DNA from: Plakobranchus ocellatus
Taxonomy: Eukaryota; Mollusca; Gastropoda; Plakobranchidae
Reading direction: 5' to 3'
Length of the DNA: 31,150 nt
Assembly (NCBI GenBank): GCA_019648995.1
Contig: BLXT01008612.1
Span: 486,632-517,781, forward strand
The notes below the pieces were generated by a model. The model was not told the origin of the DNA and searched no databases. It saw only the letters and a program-made list of their open reading frames with translations. A program made the position numbers and the translations under genes. Shown piece after piece: positions 1-12,483 of the stretch (position 1 is the stretch's first letter; every line of letters starts with the position of its first letter).

Positions 1-180
1 AAAAAAAAAAAAAAAAAACAACTACGCATAATGTGCTCGTGACTTTCCGTTTGGGTTAATAATTTTTAGCAGCGTGATCAGATTGATTGAATTTACTAAA
101 ATCTTTGCTTGTTTTCATGACTTTTTTTCCTCTGTTGTATCCATATAATGCGTAAATACATAAATGTATGTATAAATATG

Positions 181-211
181 TATGTGTGTGTGTGTATATA
201 TATATATATAC

Positions 212-269
<58 letters not shown>

Positions 270-270
270 A
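181..270. repeat. TG/TA dinucleotide microsatellite
   Basis: A short TG run passes into about 65 bases of nearly pure TA, then ATGT tetranucleotides. The alternating TA can form cruciforms and is prone to length change. Confidence 0.95.
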
Positions 271-621
271 CATATTTGGCGTAACGGCTAAAAGAAAATA
301 AACATTTATTCAAAACATGTATTTAATATATTCATAGAATTGAAGAAGTTTTTTTTTTTTTTCAGTCCTATTACTCGTGCTTTTTACTCAGTCTTATAGG
401 CGAACTCATTTTTGGTGAACGTTTTGACGATCTGGTTACTCAAGCCACATCCTACAAAGCCAACAAGTTTATGTGTCAAGTTGTCAGTGGTTGTCATTAG
501 GTGGATCAGAGTGATGCGGCGGTATAGCTTAAGTATTTACGCAGACCAATCCTCTCGTCTGAAGTAAGAGACGTTTTGTCAAGTGGGCGACTTACATTTA
601 CATAAGTTAGCTTTGGGCAAT

Positions 622-765
622 TTATCATCATCATCATCATCACCATCTTTGCCACCTTGCAATATTACATCATCATCACATCATCATCGTCGTTGTTGTC
701 ATCGTTACGATCATCATCATTGTCGTCGGCATCGTCATCGTTTTTATCATCCTACACCCGCCTTT

Positions 766-797
<32 letters not shown>

Positions 798-900
798 AAT
801 TGCCATTGTCACTATCACTTACATCACCATCATCACCACTACTGTCATCATCATCCCAGCAGCCTCGTCACTATAATCGTTATTAACATTATCATTCCCA
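622..900. repeat. Degenerate ATC trinucleotide array
   Basis: Purer blocks at about 624-642 and 768-798 are linked by diverged ATC/GTC/TTC triplets. Translations into poly-His, poly-Ser or poly-Ile are artefacts of the repeat. Confidence 0.85.
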
Positions 901-930
901 TCCTAATCCACATCGAGCCACCGTGGCCGT

Positions 931-3900
931 AGATGACAAAATAAAAACCGAAATATGCAAGTCAGTCGTGTCTTTTCCAAACATAATTTTTGTAGTATTT
1001 GTCATGCTTGTGCAATTAAACTGAAGTAAAAGGTGATTGAAACAGGTTCTTGCATGTCATTACTGTAAGAGATTTTTATACATTTTTTTTTTCATTCTTT
1101 AGCATTGTTTCCATTTTTTTTTTTTCGAAGCTATGAATTCGTCCTATCATTGCCGCTTTTTTTTTTTTTAAAATTAAGAATCAAAGGATAGCGGATTGAA
1201 ACTTAAATTATGAAATTTATATTTCCAACACACTACTAGGCGTCTGACTAAGACACTCCTTCCTTTTTCAATTGTCTAGCGGCACCATTGGTATACTAGT
1301 GTGTTGGTCTTAACTCAATTATTAAAGGCTTTTTTTAATCTTTTTTTTTTTAAGGAAGAGTATTAAGTTTTGAATGAAATATTACTGTTTGGACGTGCGA
1401 GCTGCTGAATTTATAGCTGTTGTTCATAAATACCGGGGCATTTAAAACATCTTTACAGTAGCCGAAAGCTAACAGCGGAACGCCGTTTTGATTTTCTCAG
1501 GGTTGTTTGCACGTTTTGTGACGTCTAAACAGGTGGCAACATTAATCATTGTTAGATTTCTAGACCAAAAACCCACACGTGTTTAACTGAGGACTTGAGA
1601 TATACTAATTCACAATGTAGGCCGCCTGTAGATTTTTTTGTTCCTGAGGTAGTCATTCATTTTATTCACTTAAATATTCTTGTAGGTTTAACTGGTTAGA
1701 TTATCAGTGTGACTTGATACATTTCTTGATACCATTCAAGAGTATAATTGTGTATAACATTTAGGATCTTTGAGCGAATTTCCTATTAAATTTGTGGTTC
1801 TGGCCTATGAAATCAAAATGATCTGACGGGTATGAACTGTAATTAATTTAGGTATTATCATTATATTAGTTTTACATAAGTTAATGAATTAATTCATTTT
1901 TATTTTTCATTTTGCCTTTTGCTAAAAGCTTGTTGGCCAAATTGACATTCCAAACATCATAGTTAAGTCTACATTGAATCTTTTTTTTAGCACCCAAGTG
2001 AAATTTTTGCTATTAATTCCTGTTTTTTTTTTCTTTTTTTTTTTTTTAATAGTTGGCAGGTATGCGCGCTGTAGCTTAATAAACCTTATTCCCGATAAAA
2101 TTTCCGTAATTCCTGTAAATAATTATTATGATCATCCTTGATGCATTTTATACATATTATGATTTGATTACAAATGTGAATTTCATAGAATTTCATGTTT
2201 GAAAAGCTTTTTTTAATGGCTATTTACTGTGAAGAAACACGGTCAAGTTATTTTCTTTTTAATGGGAAAATAAGTCGGATGTTGATGAGTCTCTAATGCG
2301 GCTGAAGTAAAAAAAAAATGTCATTAATTTCTTCATCACTCTTAGCGCAAAGCCAAAAAACTTATATACTAGACATTCCAACAGTATTTAAATCTTGTGA
2401 GATTAAAATTAATGACTCTTTAAAAAGTTTTACAACACTTTCAAAACTGGCATTGTATAAATTTTGAAATAAAAAATGGGGGGAGGGGATGTTTTAAAGA
2501 GTGCCATGTACTGGAGAAAGGGTCATGTAGACCTGATGTACCTCTTCCCTAAGTTTTATTTGTTCTTCTCCCTCACGTTTACATAAAGTGTTTATCAAGC
2601 TCTTTTTTTTTTTATGTTCATCTTTTCCGTGTTTAATCCTCGCTCTACAGTGTAAACAGGTTTGCTGGTAGGACAATGAGGTCTCCTTTCAGAAAATGTG
2701 TTAAAAATTTTCTCTGAAGAATGATATTACATACAGTAAGAGGTTGCTTACCTCGCCATTAGCATTTTCAGAGGAAACTTACGAAATATATTGGAGGTTG
2801 ATGTATCTAGCTTTCTTTTCACATTTTCAGCTTACAAATCCTGAGGCTTTAAAGTTAAGAGTATTCTGTTTATAGATAGAGCATCAAACCACACTTTAAA
2901 AAAATGAACAGCCAAGACTAATGTTTCTAAAATATTTAACTTCGGGGAAAACCAGCTTTCATTGCACATAATTTATGAAGTAGATTTATACAATTCGAAA
3001 AAGGGTAATTCTTTATTTCAATTGATGTTTTCTCCGTCCATTGAAGCAACTTTCCTACGAATGATGATAGTGACACCAATAGCTCTTGCTCCTGTGTTCA
3101 CTCTTTCAATCCACATTCAAGTGCTTAGACCTGTGGTTTTTCACGAATACGTTTTTTTCTTTGCTACACAATGGCTAGTCATAGTTCATACTCAGCAGAG
3201 CGAAGCTCGGGGTACAATATTGTGTTTTTCTTTTTTCGCTTTTTTAGGCTATCTTCGAATATCAATTGCTTTTTTTGTCTCTTATTTTGTAAAATTACTT
3301 ATTATTAGGCTGTTACGGATAAGTCATTGTTCTCACAATTTTTGGCCTCTATTAACACCAGTAGTTACCAGCTATTCGCGACCCTATATTCTATTCGTGC
3401 CGGTATATTGATCCATTCGATTAAGCCATTTATTGATTGATTCCTATCATATTCTTGAATGGTCAGACCTACCCTCCTAACTCCACCACACTGACTGTCA
3501 GCAATTCACACGCATGGCCTCTGTAACTCGCATGGAGACCGCAAACACAAAGACACAACACGGCCACTTGACATTTTGCTCTACGATAGAGGAAATCTTA
3601 TGACTGTGAAAACGAAAAGCTGGAATGTCCTGGTGTACGTTAGCTGTTGCAAGCCAACAAGTTGATGACTTAAACTTAAATCTTTGATGTACCAGTGATT
3701 TTTCATGTTTGGTCCCCCTTAATTCTCTTTTCCACTTGTACTTAGAGTCTATGGTTAATAATTTTGTAGTGTGTAGCATTCAGCCGCTTTCTTCAAGTGG
3801 GTTATTAATGATCAATTAAAAAAAAAAGGCCTGCAGCGTAGATCTATAGCAGTCTCTTTAGCTACAATTACAAATGCGGTCGACCTCCAAATGGGGTAAA

Positions 3901-5372
3901 AGGGATGTAGGCAAAACCAAGGTTTTAGTGACTTGTTTCGAAAAGTGGCACACTTCTTAAACGTCAAAAGCTGAGGGCATGACCATTGCATTGCGCGAAC
4001 TTAGAAGAAGTTGATCAAATAAACAGATTTTCATCTTTGCTTAAAACCTCCATTCAATCAGAGTCATATAATTTATCAAACTTAATTAGGCCCTACTTAT
4101 TTGTCAAGTTTTTTTTTCTCTATTATCTTGTAAAGATATATTGTATAGCGCTTACAGTGTTTCATTAGAATAATAAAACTTAATATAAGAGTGTCGCTGA
4201 TTCTGCTCTCTTCTCAATGTTGGATAATATATAAGATTTGACTGTTACACAGCTACCATGAACAGTGTAGGTATTATTATGTTTGTGGCTTTTTCCCTCT
4301 ATAAGTTTGTTTTATTGCTATAAGACCTAGTCCTTTGTGATTAGTTTTAGTGCAGTGCCTATTTAAATACGGAATGTAATTTCTTTTGATAAGATAATGT
4401 AAGCTGTATTCATATTGCATCACTGACATGCTTGTGCGCGTTTGGTTCTTTATATTCTTTTTTTTTTATATATATAGTGGCAACAGTTTCGGTGGGAAAA
4501 GTTTTGCAAATAGCTTTTCGGCGTTCTTTTATTCCGACCGAGCAATTAGTTTCATATAAATCCAAAATTTTTTCTTTAACAATAATGTTAAGCAGTCGAT
4601 TCAGGTAAAATATGAAGAGAAGATTAAATTTCTTTTATAGATGTAAAGCATTGTAACATAGAAGTTTGTTCAATTTAACTATCTGTTAGAAAATTAATTG
4701 TCACTTATCGTTTACTCTTGAGTTATGATCATAAGGGCTAAAATGTGGCTTAAAACGGAAGAACAACATTTACTTCGTTCAAGTCAATGATGTCTGCACC
4801 AGCATAACCTCATCTTATCAACAGGTGCTTTGATAAAATGCTTTTCGTGTACGCTTGGATCGTATGAAATGAGGATTTTTTTTTTACACAATTAAAGCAT
4901 CATTATTTGATTGTTTCCTGTCCTAAATAAAATTGGTTAGTCCCTCCCTTCTCTTTGTCTTCCATGCAATACCGACCGTAAATACCAAAAGTCCCCCAGC
5001 CTGCTCATGTAAAAAACAAAACAAAACAAAAAAAAAACCTGCCATTCTCGCTATCTAGGGCTTTTTTAACATCCGTGAATTTCTAAACTGTGAAACCCCT
5101 CAAACATGGTCAGTTTGTGTCAATGAGGACAAACCATAGATGATTCTTGGTTCGTCTTAAGAGAGGGAAAAGAAGATGCCCACATAGTTTCTTGTCATAA
5201 GACCGAGAGGGGAGATTTTAGGATCTCAAGACGTGCTTCTGTTGCTTGCTCAAGCTCGGTTAGGTTTGATCTCTCGGTGTCAGGTGTTCGCAAACGCCAC
5301 ATCCGTTTGTTAAGACACTGGGGTCTCTAACTCGCATTACAATTGAGATAGTTAAGAATACTTGAGAAAGTT
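931..5372. other. Noncoding stretch without recognisable elements
   Basis: AT-rich sequence with many T runs of 8 to 12 bases. No exon, RNA gene, mobile element or long repeat is recognised. An open frame at 2962-3411 has ordinary AT-rich composition, no family match known to me and no supporting splice signals, so it is not called. Confidence 0.5.
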
Positions 5373-5422
5373 ATGAGAGCGAAGACAATTCTGCAAATGC
5401 CTCAACTTGCTCTAACTTTTGC

Positions 5423-5424
<2 letters not shown>

Positions 5425-5481
<57 letters not shown>
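5425..5481. repeat. CT dinucleotide microsatellite
   Basis: About 56 bases of near-perfect CT on the + strand, giving a strong polypyrimidine tract inside the intron. Confidence 0.95.
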
Positions 5482-5488
<7 letters not shown>

Positions 5489-7359
5489 TTCCTTCCTCCC
5501 AATACACACAAACTTACAACTTCACCTCTCTCTTTTACTGCTTTTCTTTATGTCTGGTAGCTGGCAGTGGTATATTGCTGTCAAGATTAATATTTTTTCA
5601 AGTCTTTGTGCATGTTTTTTCACATACTTTTGATGAGGACCTTTCGTATCGTGCCCCTTGACAGGTGGTTATATTGTGTAAATATTTGAAATTGATGGTT
5701 TAAGAAAAAATTAATAGATCATTTGGATCACGGCCACCGAATTCAGCGAAGGAAGTAGGTTGATTAGGGCAGCTAACTTGGAAAACACTGCGGTCGCTTT
5801 GGTATAAAAAAAAAAAAAAGCTATTTCAAGCACCAGTGTCCGTGATTATTTAAACATATTTTTTTTAATTAAGTTTTTGGGTTCAGTTTTACATACCTTG
5901 ACTAAATTGATGAAATATAAGTGTATCGCCAGAGATACTTTTGTTACCTTTTTCATTACTTGATCTCAAAACAGAGGGTTTTTTTTTTTTTTTTAACAGG
6001 AATTAAAATATTCCCACAAAATTTCTACAATTCCTTAAACACAAGCTAGAAGCCATATTTCCGTGGTAACTTAATGATAGTATACTTCACATCTGACAGC
6101 TAATTTTTTGGGGTTTCTTTTTTTTAAGCAAGAAGAATAACAACGGAAAGTAGCATTTTGTTGTCAACATATTCTTAAAACTATATCTGTCAGGAGAGGC
6201 ATTCAAAATAGTTCGCAAAAAAGATTTCTTGAAAGGGGATAATACCATCGCAGTGCGTCTATTTTCAAACTGATAATTGCTTTAAAAAGTCACGCCTTTG
6301 ATCACCTAGTACAGTATAAAGAAACTGTTACATTTATTTTAAGTTTAGGAATGTACCCTGAAAACAGAAAAAAAACCTTCCACTCATAATTTTGTCCATA
6401 TGGACGTGCTTATTTCCGAATTCCGTCACCGCAACTTCTCCTTTCTATTCTGTTCCGTTTACTTCCCATTTTGATTCTGCTTCGGTTCAACATTTACCTG
6501 CAATTTTTAGAAATTTACTAGCCATTTTAACGTGGCAAGTACAATGGTCTTTAATCTTGAGCTGAATTATGTAGAGGCTTAGTGATAGCCTTGCTTAAAA
6601 CATAAGCTCATAATTTTTTTTTATCTCTTTTGTCCGTATCTGCTTTAAAAGTTAAACCAGGTGATCGAGATAGGTATAGGTAAGGCTATACTGTGCTCCT
6701 GCGTTGTAATCAAATAAAATTGGATGGCTTCCTCTTATCTGGGGTACCTTCAGACCTACCCTCTCAATACCTGTATACAACAGAAAGGTAGCTCAGGCCT
6801 GCCTACCATCCGCTCTAAAACTGGTCAGCCTGGTGGCGGTCAAACCTGGTCACTTTAAGGCCAGGTCCAGCCTGTTTACCCAGTCTTTATCTTGTAATTA
6901 AGGGGTGGAGGGGTTTGAAATTTGTAATCTCAGGTACAGGTAAACTCTAGGTTTTGATAGATAATATGCTTTCAAAATAGACGACAGGCTGTGCGCAAGA
7001 AAATATTTCTGTTTTAGTATTCGTCTTGCCTATTTGAAGAGTGAAAACATTGTCTACAGTAGTAAAACAAGAGATAAATGTTATGTGGATCTTGCTGTTG
7101 TTATTACAAATAATAACTATGTGCTTTGAAGCCACGCGGAAACACATCAGTCATACCCAGATTATCTTTTTTGTGTTTTCCAGTTCTGGGGTGATGAAAG
7201 GTTTCTCAAGTAATATGGCGTACAGGTTTTCTAGTCTTTGTGCCTTGAAATGTACCTATCTTTATTTACATTTATTTATCTCTGTTTTTTTTTTGTTTTT
7301 GTTTTGTTTTATTTTGTTTTGTGTTGTTTAAGGTGTGTATTTGTGCGGTTTTTTTTGCT

Positions 7360-7388
7360 ACTGTGTGTGTGTGTGTGTGGGGGGGGGT
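7360..7388. repeat. TG repeat followed by G run
   Basis: About nine TG units pass directly into a run of nine or ten G. Confidence 0.85.
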
Positions 7389-8069
7389 TGAGTTAATATA
7401 TTTTTTTTAATCCAAATAATAAGTTTGGGGTATTTTTCTTAGCTACACATAGATAACAATAAACATGACATAATTATGTCCAAATCAGTAGTTCAATAAT
7501 TGTTTTGATCCAATCAGTCTAAAACCCTCTTTCAGTTGTGACACCTTCATAACTTGATTCAGATGAGTATTTTATTCTATTAAAGAATTGTTTGGCTTTT
7601 TAAAAAACTGCCTACAAAGGATTTTTTTCCTCTGAAGCTAAGTAAAGTGCATGGCCTCTTTTAGACAAAAGAGTTTTAGCTGACGTTACAAGACTCGAGC
7701 ACTACATTACTATTTATTACCACATATTTTCCTAGGTGCTTCCATTTCGTACCTCTGATCAAAGGAGTTATTATCAGAACCTCTATCAATGCTAGAAAAT
7801 CGTTTCAATGTTTTTATGTAGTTGTAAAGGAAGGCGGTTTTTTGCCTTGAAAATTCAACTTCGTGTATAATTATTATGTAAAACAATGGCGTTTGCCTGC
7901 ATGGACATAGATCTGCGAGTTTGATACTGTAGCTCTAGTAACTGTGGATGATATTGCAATCTTTATTGTATATATGCAAAGCTTTGAGAGAATGGGTATT
8001 TGCTCCCACTCAAGAATTGTACATTCAGGACTTAAGATAAAATATGCATACAAAATTATTTTGGGCCTG

Positions 8070-8112
8070 GCGAGAGAGAGAGAGAGAGGAATGGGGGGGG
8101 AGAGAGAGAGAA
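8070..8112. repeat. GA microsatellite, interrupted by a G run
   Basis: Two GA blocks are separated by AATGGGGGGGG. It is the only sizeable purine-on-plus dinucleotide repeat seen in the window. Confidence 0.85.
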
Positions 8113-9352
8113 GGACAATCAAAATTTTCACACATATAGAACTGTAGTGCGCTGTAGTGCTAAGGTTTCGTGCACACCGAAAGAAATATATTATTTTGTT
8201 ATAAAGTTTTTTAAAAGTACATCTATATTGTTACCATATTTATTTATTAAATAAGAAAGTTGTTTATTATAGAGGCACCGCTATGAGTTATTGATACTAC
8301 CAGAACACTGAAATTTAATGTTGCAGAACTTGCGCAGATAAGCTGATTTCCATTGTGTATGGAATCAGTGTCACGGTGTTTGTAATCGTTTGCACCAGAT
8401 TTCTGGACAATAGCAGTTTGTAACACTTAATTTACTGACTATGTTAGGTTAACTAACGCCTGGCCTTTTGGTACCAGATTAATAACCTCAACTAGTAAAT
8501 TACTGTAGGCGATTAGGTTAATCCGACCCGGCTTCTTACCCTCTTTTAAAGATAAATCCTTTTTAGGTATATATATTAGGCTGTGTATTTTGCCCTCTTA
8601 GTCTCAGTCTAATAAAGTGCATGAATATTTGCCATTTTCGGCGTTAAGGCTTATGGACTTCTGGTAAGTCCATTTTGCCTCAAAATTTCATTGATTTGAG
8701 TGACAGATATGCCTTGTACTTTCATTTTACTTGAGGAGAGGATAGTTAGCATCGTGGATTATTTTTTTGTGACTTGTAGAATTTACTGACCCGCCAATTT
8801 CTTTCAAATTGATGTTCGCTGAGATAAAGCTATTAAGCTTAGACGAGTGGAATAGTTCAGAGTAAGCTGCGTGATTGTGAGGCAACACTCAATTGTGTGA
8901 GAATGTCTGGTGCTGATTGTTAAAGATTTACTCTTAGTAACTCCTTTCCTCTAGAGAAGCTATTGTGCTTAATATACAGCAACTCGTGTCGTAAAGAGTT
9001 TGTTTAATCTCGGCTGTGCGGCATGTTTGCCCAACTACAGAAAATCCTACAAAAGGTATGTTTATCAAGGCTTTGTAAATGGGAAAGAGCGTTTTCAAGT
9101 TCTTAAGACTTAATTGTTTTTTTTTTTTCTTTTCTTTCACGGGAGCGCATTATTAGTATAATTTTCTCACCTCAACTTAGATGTGTAAGAAAAAAAGAGA
9201 AAGAAGGAAATGGTGATGTTTAATTTCCTCTTTTTCTAATCTGGACAAGAGCATGATTTAACACTAAGTTTTCTTAGTATGCCTCCATTTCGTACCTGCT
9301 CACTATTGCGATTACTGTTAATGCACAGCTATTTCTGTTGCTTCATAAAAAG

Positions 9353-9353
9353 A

Positions 9354-9415
<62 letters not shown>

Positions 9416-9416
9416 A

Positions 9417-9466
<50 letters not shown>

Positions 9467-9470
9467 CAGC
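9353..9470. repeat. ACT trinucleotide microsatellite
   Basis: About 35 ACT units with one ACA interruption near 9415, ending in ACC/CAC units. Poly-Thr and poly-Tyr readings are artefacts of the repeat. Confidence 0.95.
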
Positions 9471-9916
9471 CCCTCCTCCACATTCTCCTCCTCTTCATCC
9501 TTCTTTTCTGCCTCCTACTTTTATCTGCGTCGCGGCAATGAGTTATTGAGTATACTTAACCCCCTTTTTTTTTCTAAAGTTGAGGGTAAAGATTAGTAGC
9601 GACATCCTCTTCTAATCTACCAGTAAACAATATCATTTGGTATAGGTATAATTTAGCTGAGTTTTCCCCCCGAAAAACTTATGTTTTGGGCGCGTTTAAA
9701 GAAGTGTCTAAAAAATCATGCACGCAAAGTTTGTTTTTTCTATTCGAAATTTGTTGTTTTCTTCTTTATCAAAATTGAAACAGCCGTGAATGCTTTAAGA
9801 CAATGCTAGGCTTGTGAAATATTCTATAACGGGAAAGCTTTGATTCATCACAACGAAGTGTTTGCTATTGCTAGTTCATGCGACAGACAATACTTACAAT
9901 CCATGGTGTTCGGTGT

Positions 9917-9922
<6 letters not shown>

Positions 9923-9976
<54 letters not shown>
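9923..9976. repeat. AT dinucleotide microsatellite
   Basis: About 54 bases of pure alternating AT. Confidence 0.95.
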
Positions 9977-9979
<3 letters not shown>

Positions 9980-10689
9980 TTGCTTATCTGTTGTCATTAC
10001 CATCTCACAGGTCATCATATGAAGCTATAAGAAAACAAAACTACAACGAAAATTCCTGTCAGTTTTAAGCGATCATCACACAGCCACTGTACTGAGAGAA
10101 ATATGAGAAGGGTGAAATATATTAAACACATTAAGAGGCTATTTTTATTACCGGGTAGACAACTAGCAGGAGCAGTGTCTAAATGTATGCCTTAGCTTAC
10201 AAAGTTGTATCCTGTTAGAACGGTTAATCAAGTCGGCATTTTCCTTTCCTCTACGGAAAGAAAGCACTTTCCTGATATCAGCTGGTTATACAACCAGAGC
10301 ACCTTCCCTCCGGATTGAACAAGTGTACCGAGATCTAAATGTTGGGGGTTCTAATATGCCCTATTCGTTATCTCCGGTTATTGAAATAGATAATAGATTA
10401 ATTTTACCTTTAACTTGAGTAATGTTCAATCAAAATTTACTAACTTACACTTATGTTCTTAATCTTCAACGGCATGATTTTAAGAGAATTGGAGATGAAA
10501 TTTAAAACTAGAATCAGGGTAGGGTCAATTGAAATAATTCTCTATGACCGCCTCAACATGGATAAGGTGGTCATGCGTGGTGGGAACCCCGCCTTTTGAG
10601 AAGTGAGGGAAATGAACAAGCTTTCAGCCATGCAAAAACTCTCTTCCGAATTTTATCAAATAACACGTATTTTTTAAAAAGGTTGTGAC

Positions 10690-11110
10690 AATGTATGAAA
10701 CATTAATTTATCATTTTGATACGGAAAAAATGTCATCGATACAGGGAAACTACTACTCGGGCTTTTGAAAAAATTGCGATGCAATAAAATTGCGGTCCGA
10801 ATTGGTGAGGAAAATACGTGGAAATTTCCGCAACGGTGTCCTCCTGCTGCATAAAAATGCCCCTGCCCAATGAGCACAGCAAGTAATCCAGACAGCTGAA
10901 CAATGCGACTTTGAAACCCTGCCATACCCAACGTATTTACCAGACCTAGTCCCCTCAGACTTTTTTTCTGTTTCCAAGCCTAAAACAAATCACTAAAAAA
11001 CACGTTTCCATGTCAACGAGGATGCCATTGAAGGTGTTGAAGAATGACTCAGCAGGGTAACTATGCAGATCTTCGTTCCTTCATACTGAGGATCAAGGAC
11101 TTCTTGAATC
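10690..11110 (+). mobile_element. Mariner-like transposase fossil (C-terminal part)
   Basis: Translation in broken frames recovers the mariner (Tc1/mariner superfamily) C-terminal signature in order: YYSG and LLKKLR at about 10750-10778, GVLLLHKNAPAQ at about 10835, VIQTAEQCDFETLPYP, LPDLVPSDFF at about 10941-10970, and RFHVNEDAIEGVEE at about 11003-11045. Family members normally carry LLLHDNAPAHT and SPDLAPSDFFLFP. Here the second catalytic Asp reads Lys, the third Asp (SDFF) is kept, and several stops and at least two frame changes are present, so the copy is dead. The N-terminal DNA-binding half and both terminal inverted repeats were not found. In an active element the enzyme cuts and pastes DNA at TA sites. 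This is old intronic debris; its limits are approximate. Confidence 0.75.
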
Positions 11111-11268
11111 TCTCTCGTAAACTCGTAGCAATAACGTTCGCTTGAAATTGCATTGTGATTCAAGAAAATCGCAAGAGACTATCATGTGATTTCTCAAAAT
11201 CCGCATGACTGCTTTTTTTTTTCTTTTTTTTTTTAAAAATAAATTTAGATCTTTAGAAAAACAAAATG

Positions 11269-11287
11269 AACTGCTGCTGCTGCTGCA
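11269..11287. repeat. Short CTG repeat
   Basis: Five to six CTG units just downstream of the mariner remnant. Confidence 0.8.
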
Positions 11288-11734
11288 TAGAAGAGCCACA
11301 AGGTGACTAAACGTAGCATCACATGTTCAAAGAAAACAACTTGATTCATCATTATGAAGGGTACTATTAGATGCGGTTAGCGGTTGACAAGGTTTGGATA
11401 AAATAAATCTGTGCCACGTCTCGACACTTTCCTATAGTGACTTTTCTCTATTTCTTCCATCATCTTCGATTTATGTTATATATTTATTTAAGTCTCTCTT
11501 AGAAAAATTTGAAGTGTGGCTAAATATGAACTATGATTGTTTTTTTTTTCTTCCTTAAAATCCCCTTGAAGAATAAAAGGTCTCTTTCACCTAGTAGGAA
11601 GTGAGCGGTAGGATTGACTTTATCTGTCTTTTACTATTAGTTATGAGTATTATTACTGACGCTATGGATGTATTGTCTCTGTTGGAGGTTGAATTCATAC
11701 TTTGTGCAAAGAAAGAAACGAGTATTTGTCCTAC

Positions 11735-11740
<6 letters not shown>

Positions 11741-11773
<33 letters not shown>
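11741..11773. repeat. CT microsatellite abutting the assembly gap
   Basis: Pure CT to the last base before the N run, so its true length is unknown. Confidence 0.9.
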
Positions 11774-12483
11774 NNNNNNNNNNNNNNNNNNNNNNNNNNN
11801 NNNNNNNNNNNNNNNNNNNNNNNNNNNNNNNNNNNNNNNNNNNNNNNNNNNNNNNNNNNNNNNNNNNNNNNNNNNNNNNNNNNNNNNNNNNNNNNNNNNN
11901 NNNNNNNNNNNNNNNNNNNNNNNNNNNNNNNNNNNNNNNNNNNNNNNNNNNNNNNNNNNNNNNNNNNNNNNNNNNNNNNNNNNNNNNNNNNNNNNNNNNN
12001 NNNNNNNNNNNNNNNNNNNNNNNNNNNNNNNNNNNNNNNNNNNNNNNNNNNNNNNNNNNNNNNNNNNNNNNNNNNNNNNNNNNNNNNNNNNNNNNNNNNN
12101 NNNNNNNNNNNNNNNNNNNNNNNNNNNNNNNNNNNNNNNNNNNNNNNNNNNNNNNNNNNNNNNNNNNNNNNNNNNNNNNNNNNNNNNNNNNNNNNNNNNN
12201 NNNNNNNNNNNNNNNNNNNNNNNNNNNNNNNNNNNNNNNNNNNNNNNNNNNNNNNNNNNNNNNNNNNNNNNNNNNNNNNNNNNNNNNNNNNNNNNNNNNN
12301 NNNNNNNNNNNNNNNNNNNNNNNNNNNNNNNNNNNNNNNNNNNNNNNNNNNNNNNNNNNNNNNNNNNNNNNNNNNNNNNNNNNNNNNNNNNNNNNNNNNN
12401 NNNNNNNNNNNNNNNNNNNNNNNNNNNNNNNNNNNNNNNNNNNNNNNNNNNNNNNNNNNNNNNNNNNNNNNNNNNNNNNNNNN
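11774..12483. other. Assembly gap (710 N)
   Basis: An unbroken run of N. It is entered from a CT microsatellite at 11741-11773 and left into TCTGTCTG and CACA-rich sequence, so the assembly most likely broke in a long CT/CA tract. The gap length may be nominal. Confidence 0.98.

Larger units (their letters stand above)
5500..9340. other. Noncoding stretch, mostly featureless
   Basis: Apart from the TG and GA repeats there is only AT-rich sequence. One locally GC-richer patch at about 6740-6860 has repeated CCTG/CAGG words and is not identified. Confidence 0.45.

Noticed and set aside
583-932. Ser/His/Ile-rich small proteins
   Set aside because: Translations of a degenerate ATC repeat in different frames.
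2962-3411. 149-codon open frame, hydrophobic
   Set aside because: AT-rich composition gives Phe/Leu/Ile-rich peptides by default. There is no recognisable family, and the length is not exceptional for 31 kb.
8653-8673. Perfect 8-base inverted repeat with a 5-base loop (ATGGACTT / AAGTCCAT)
   Set aside because: Several stems of this length are expected by chance in 31 kb. It has no context suggesting a function.
7740-9300. Shared word TCCATTTCGTACCT near 7742 and 9283
   Set aside because: Similarity does not extend beyond about 14 bases, so it is not evidence of a repeat family.
9279-9596. Poly-Thr or poly-Tyr protein
   Set aside because: Direct translation of the ACT microsatellite, with no conserved flanks.
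10262-10360. tRNA-like segment (CAGCTGGTTA, AGAGCACC, GGGGGTTCTAATATGCC)
   Set aside because: It resembles a decayed tRNA head, but the boxes are too diverged and no second copy was seen in the window.
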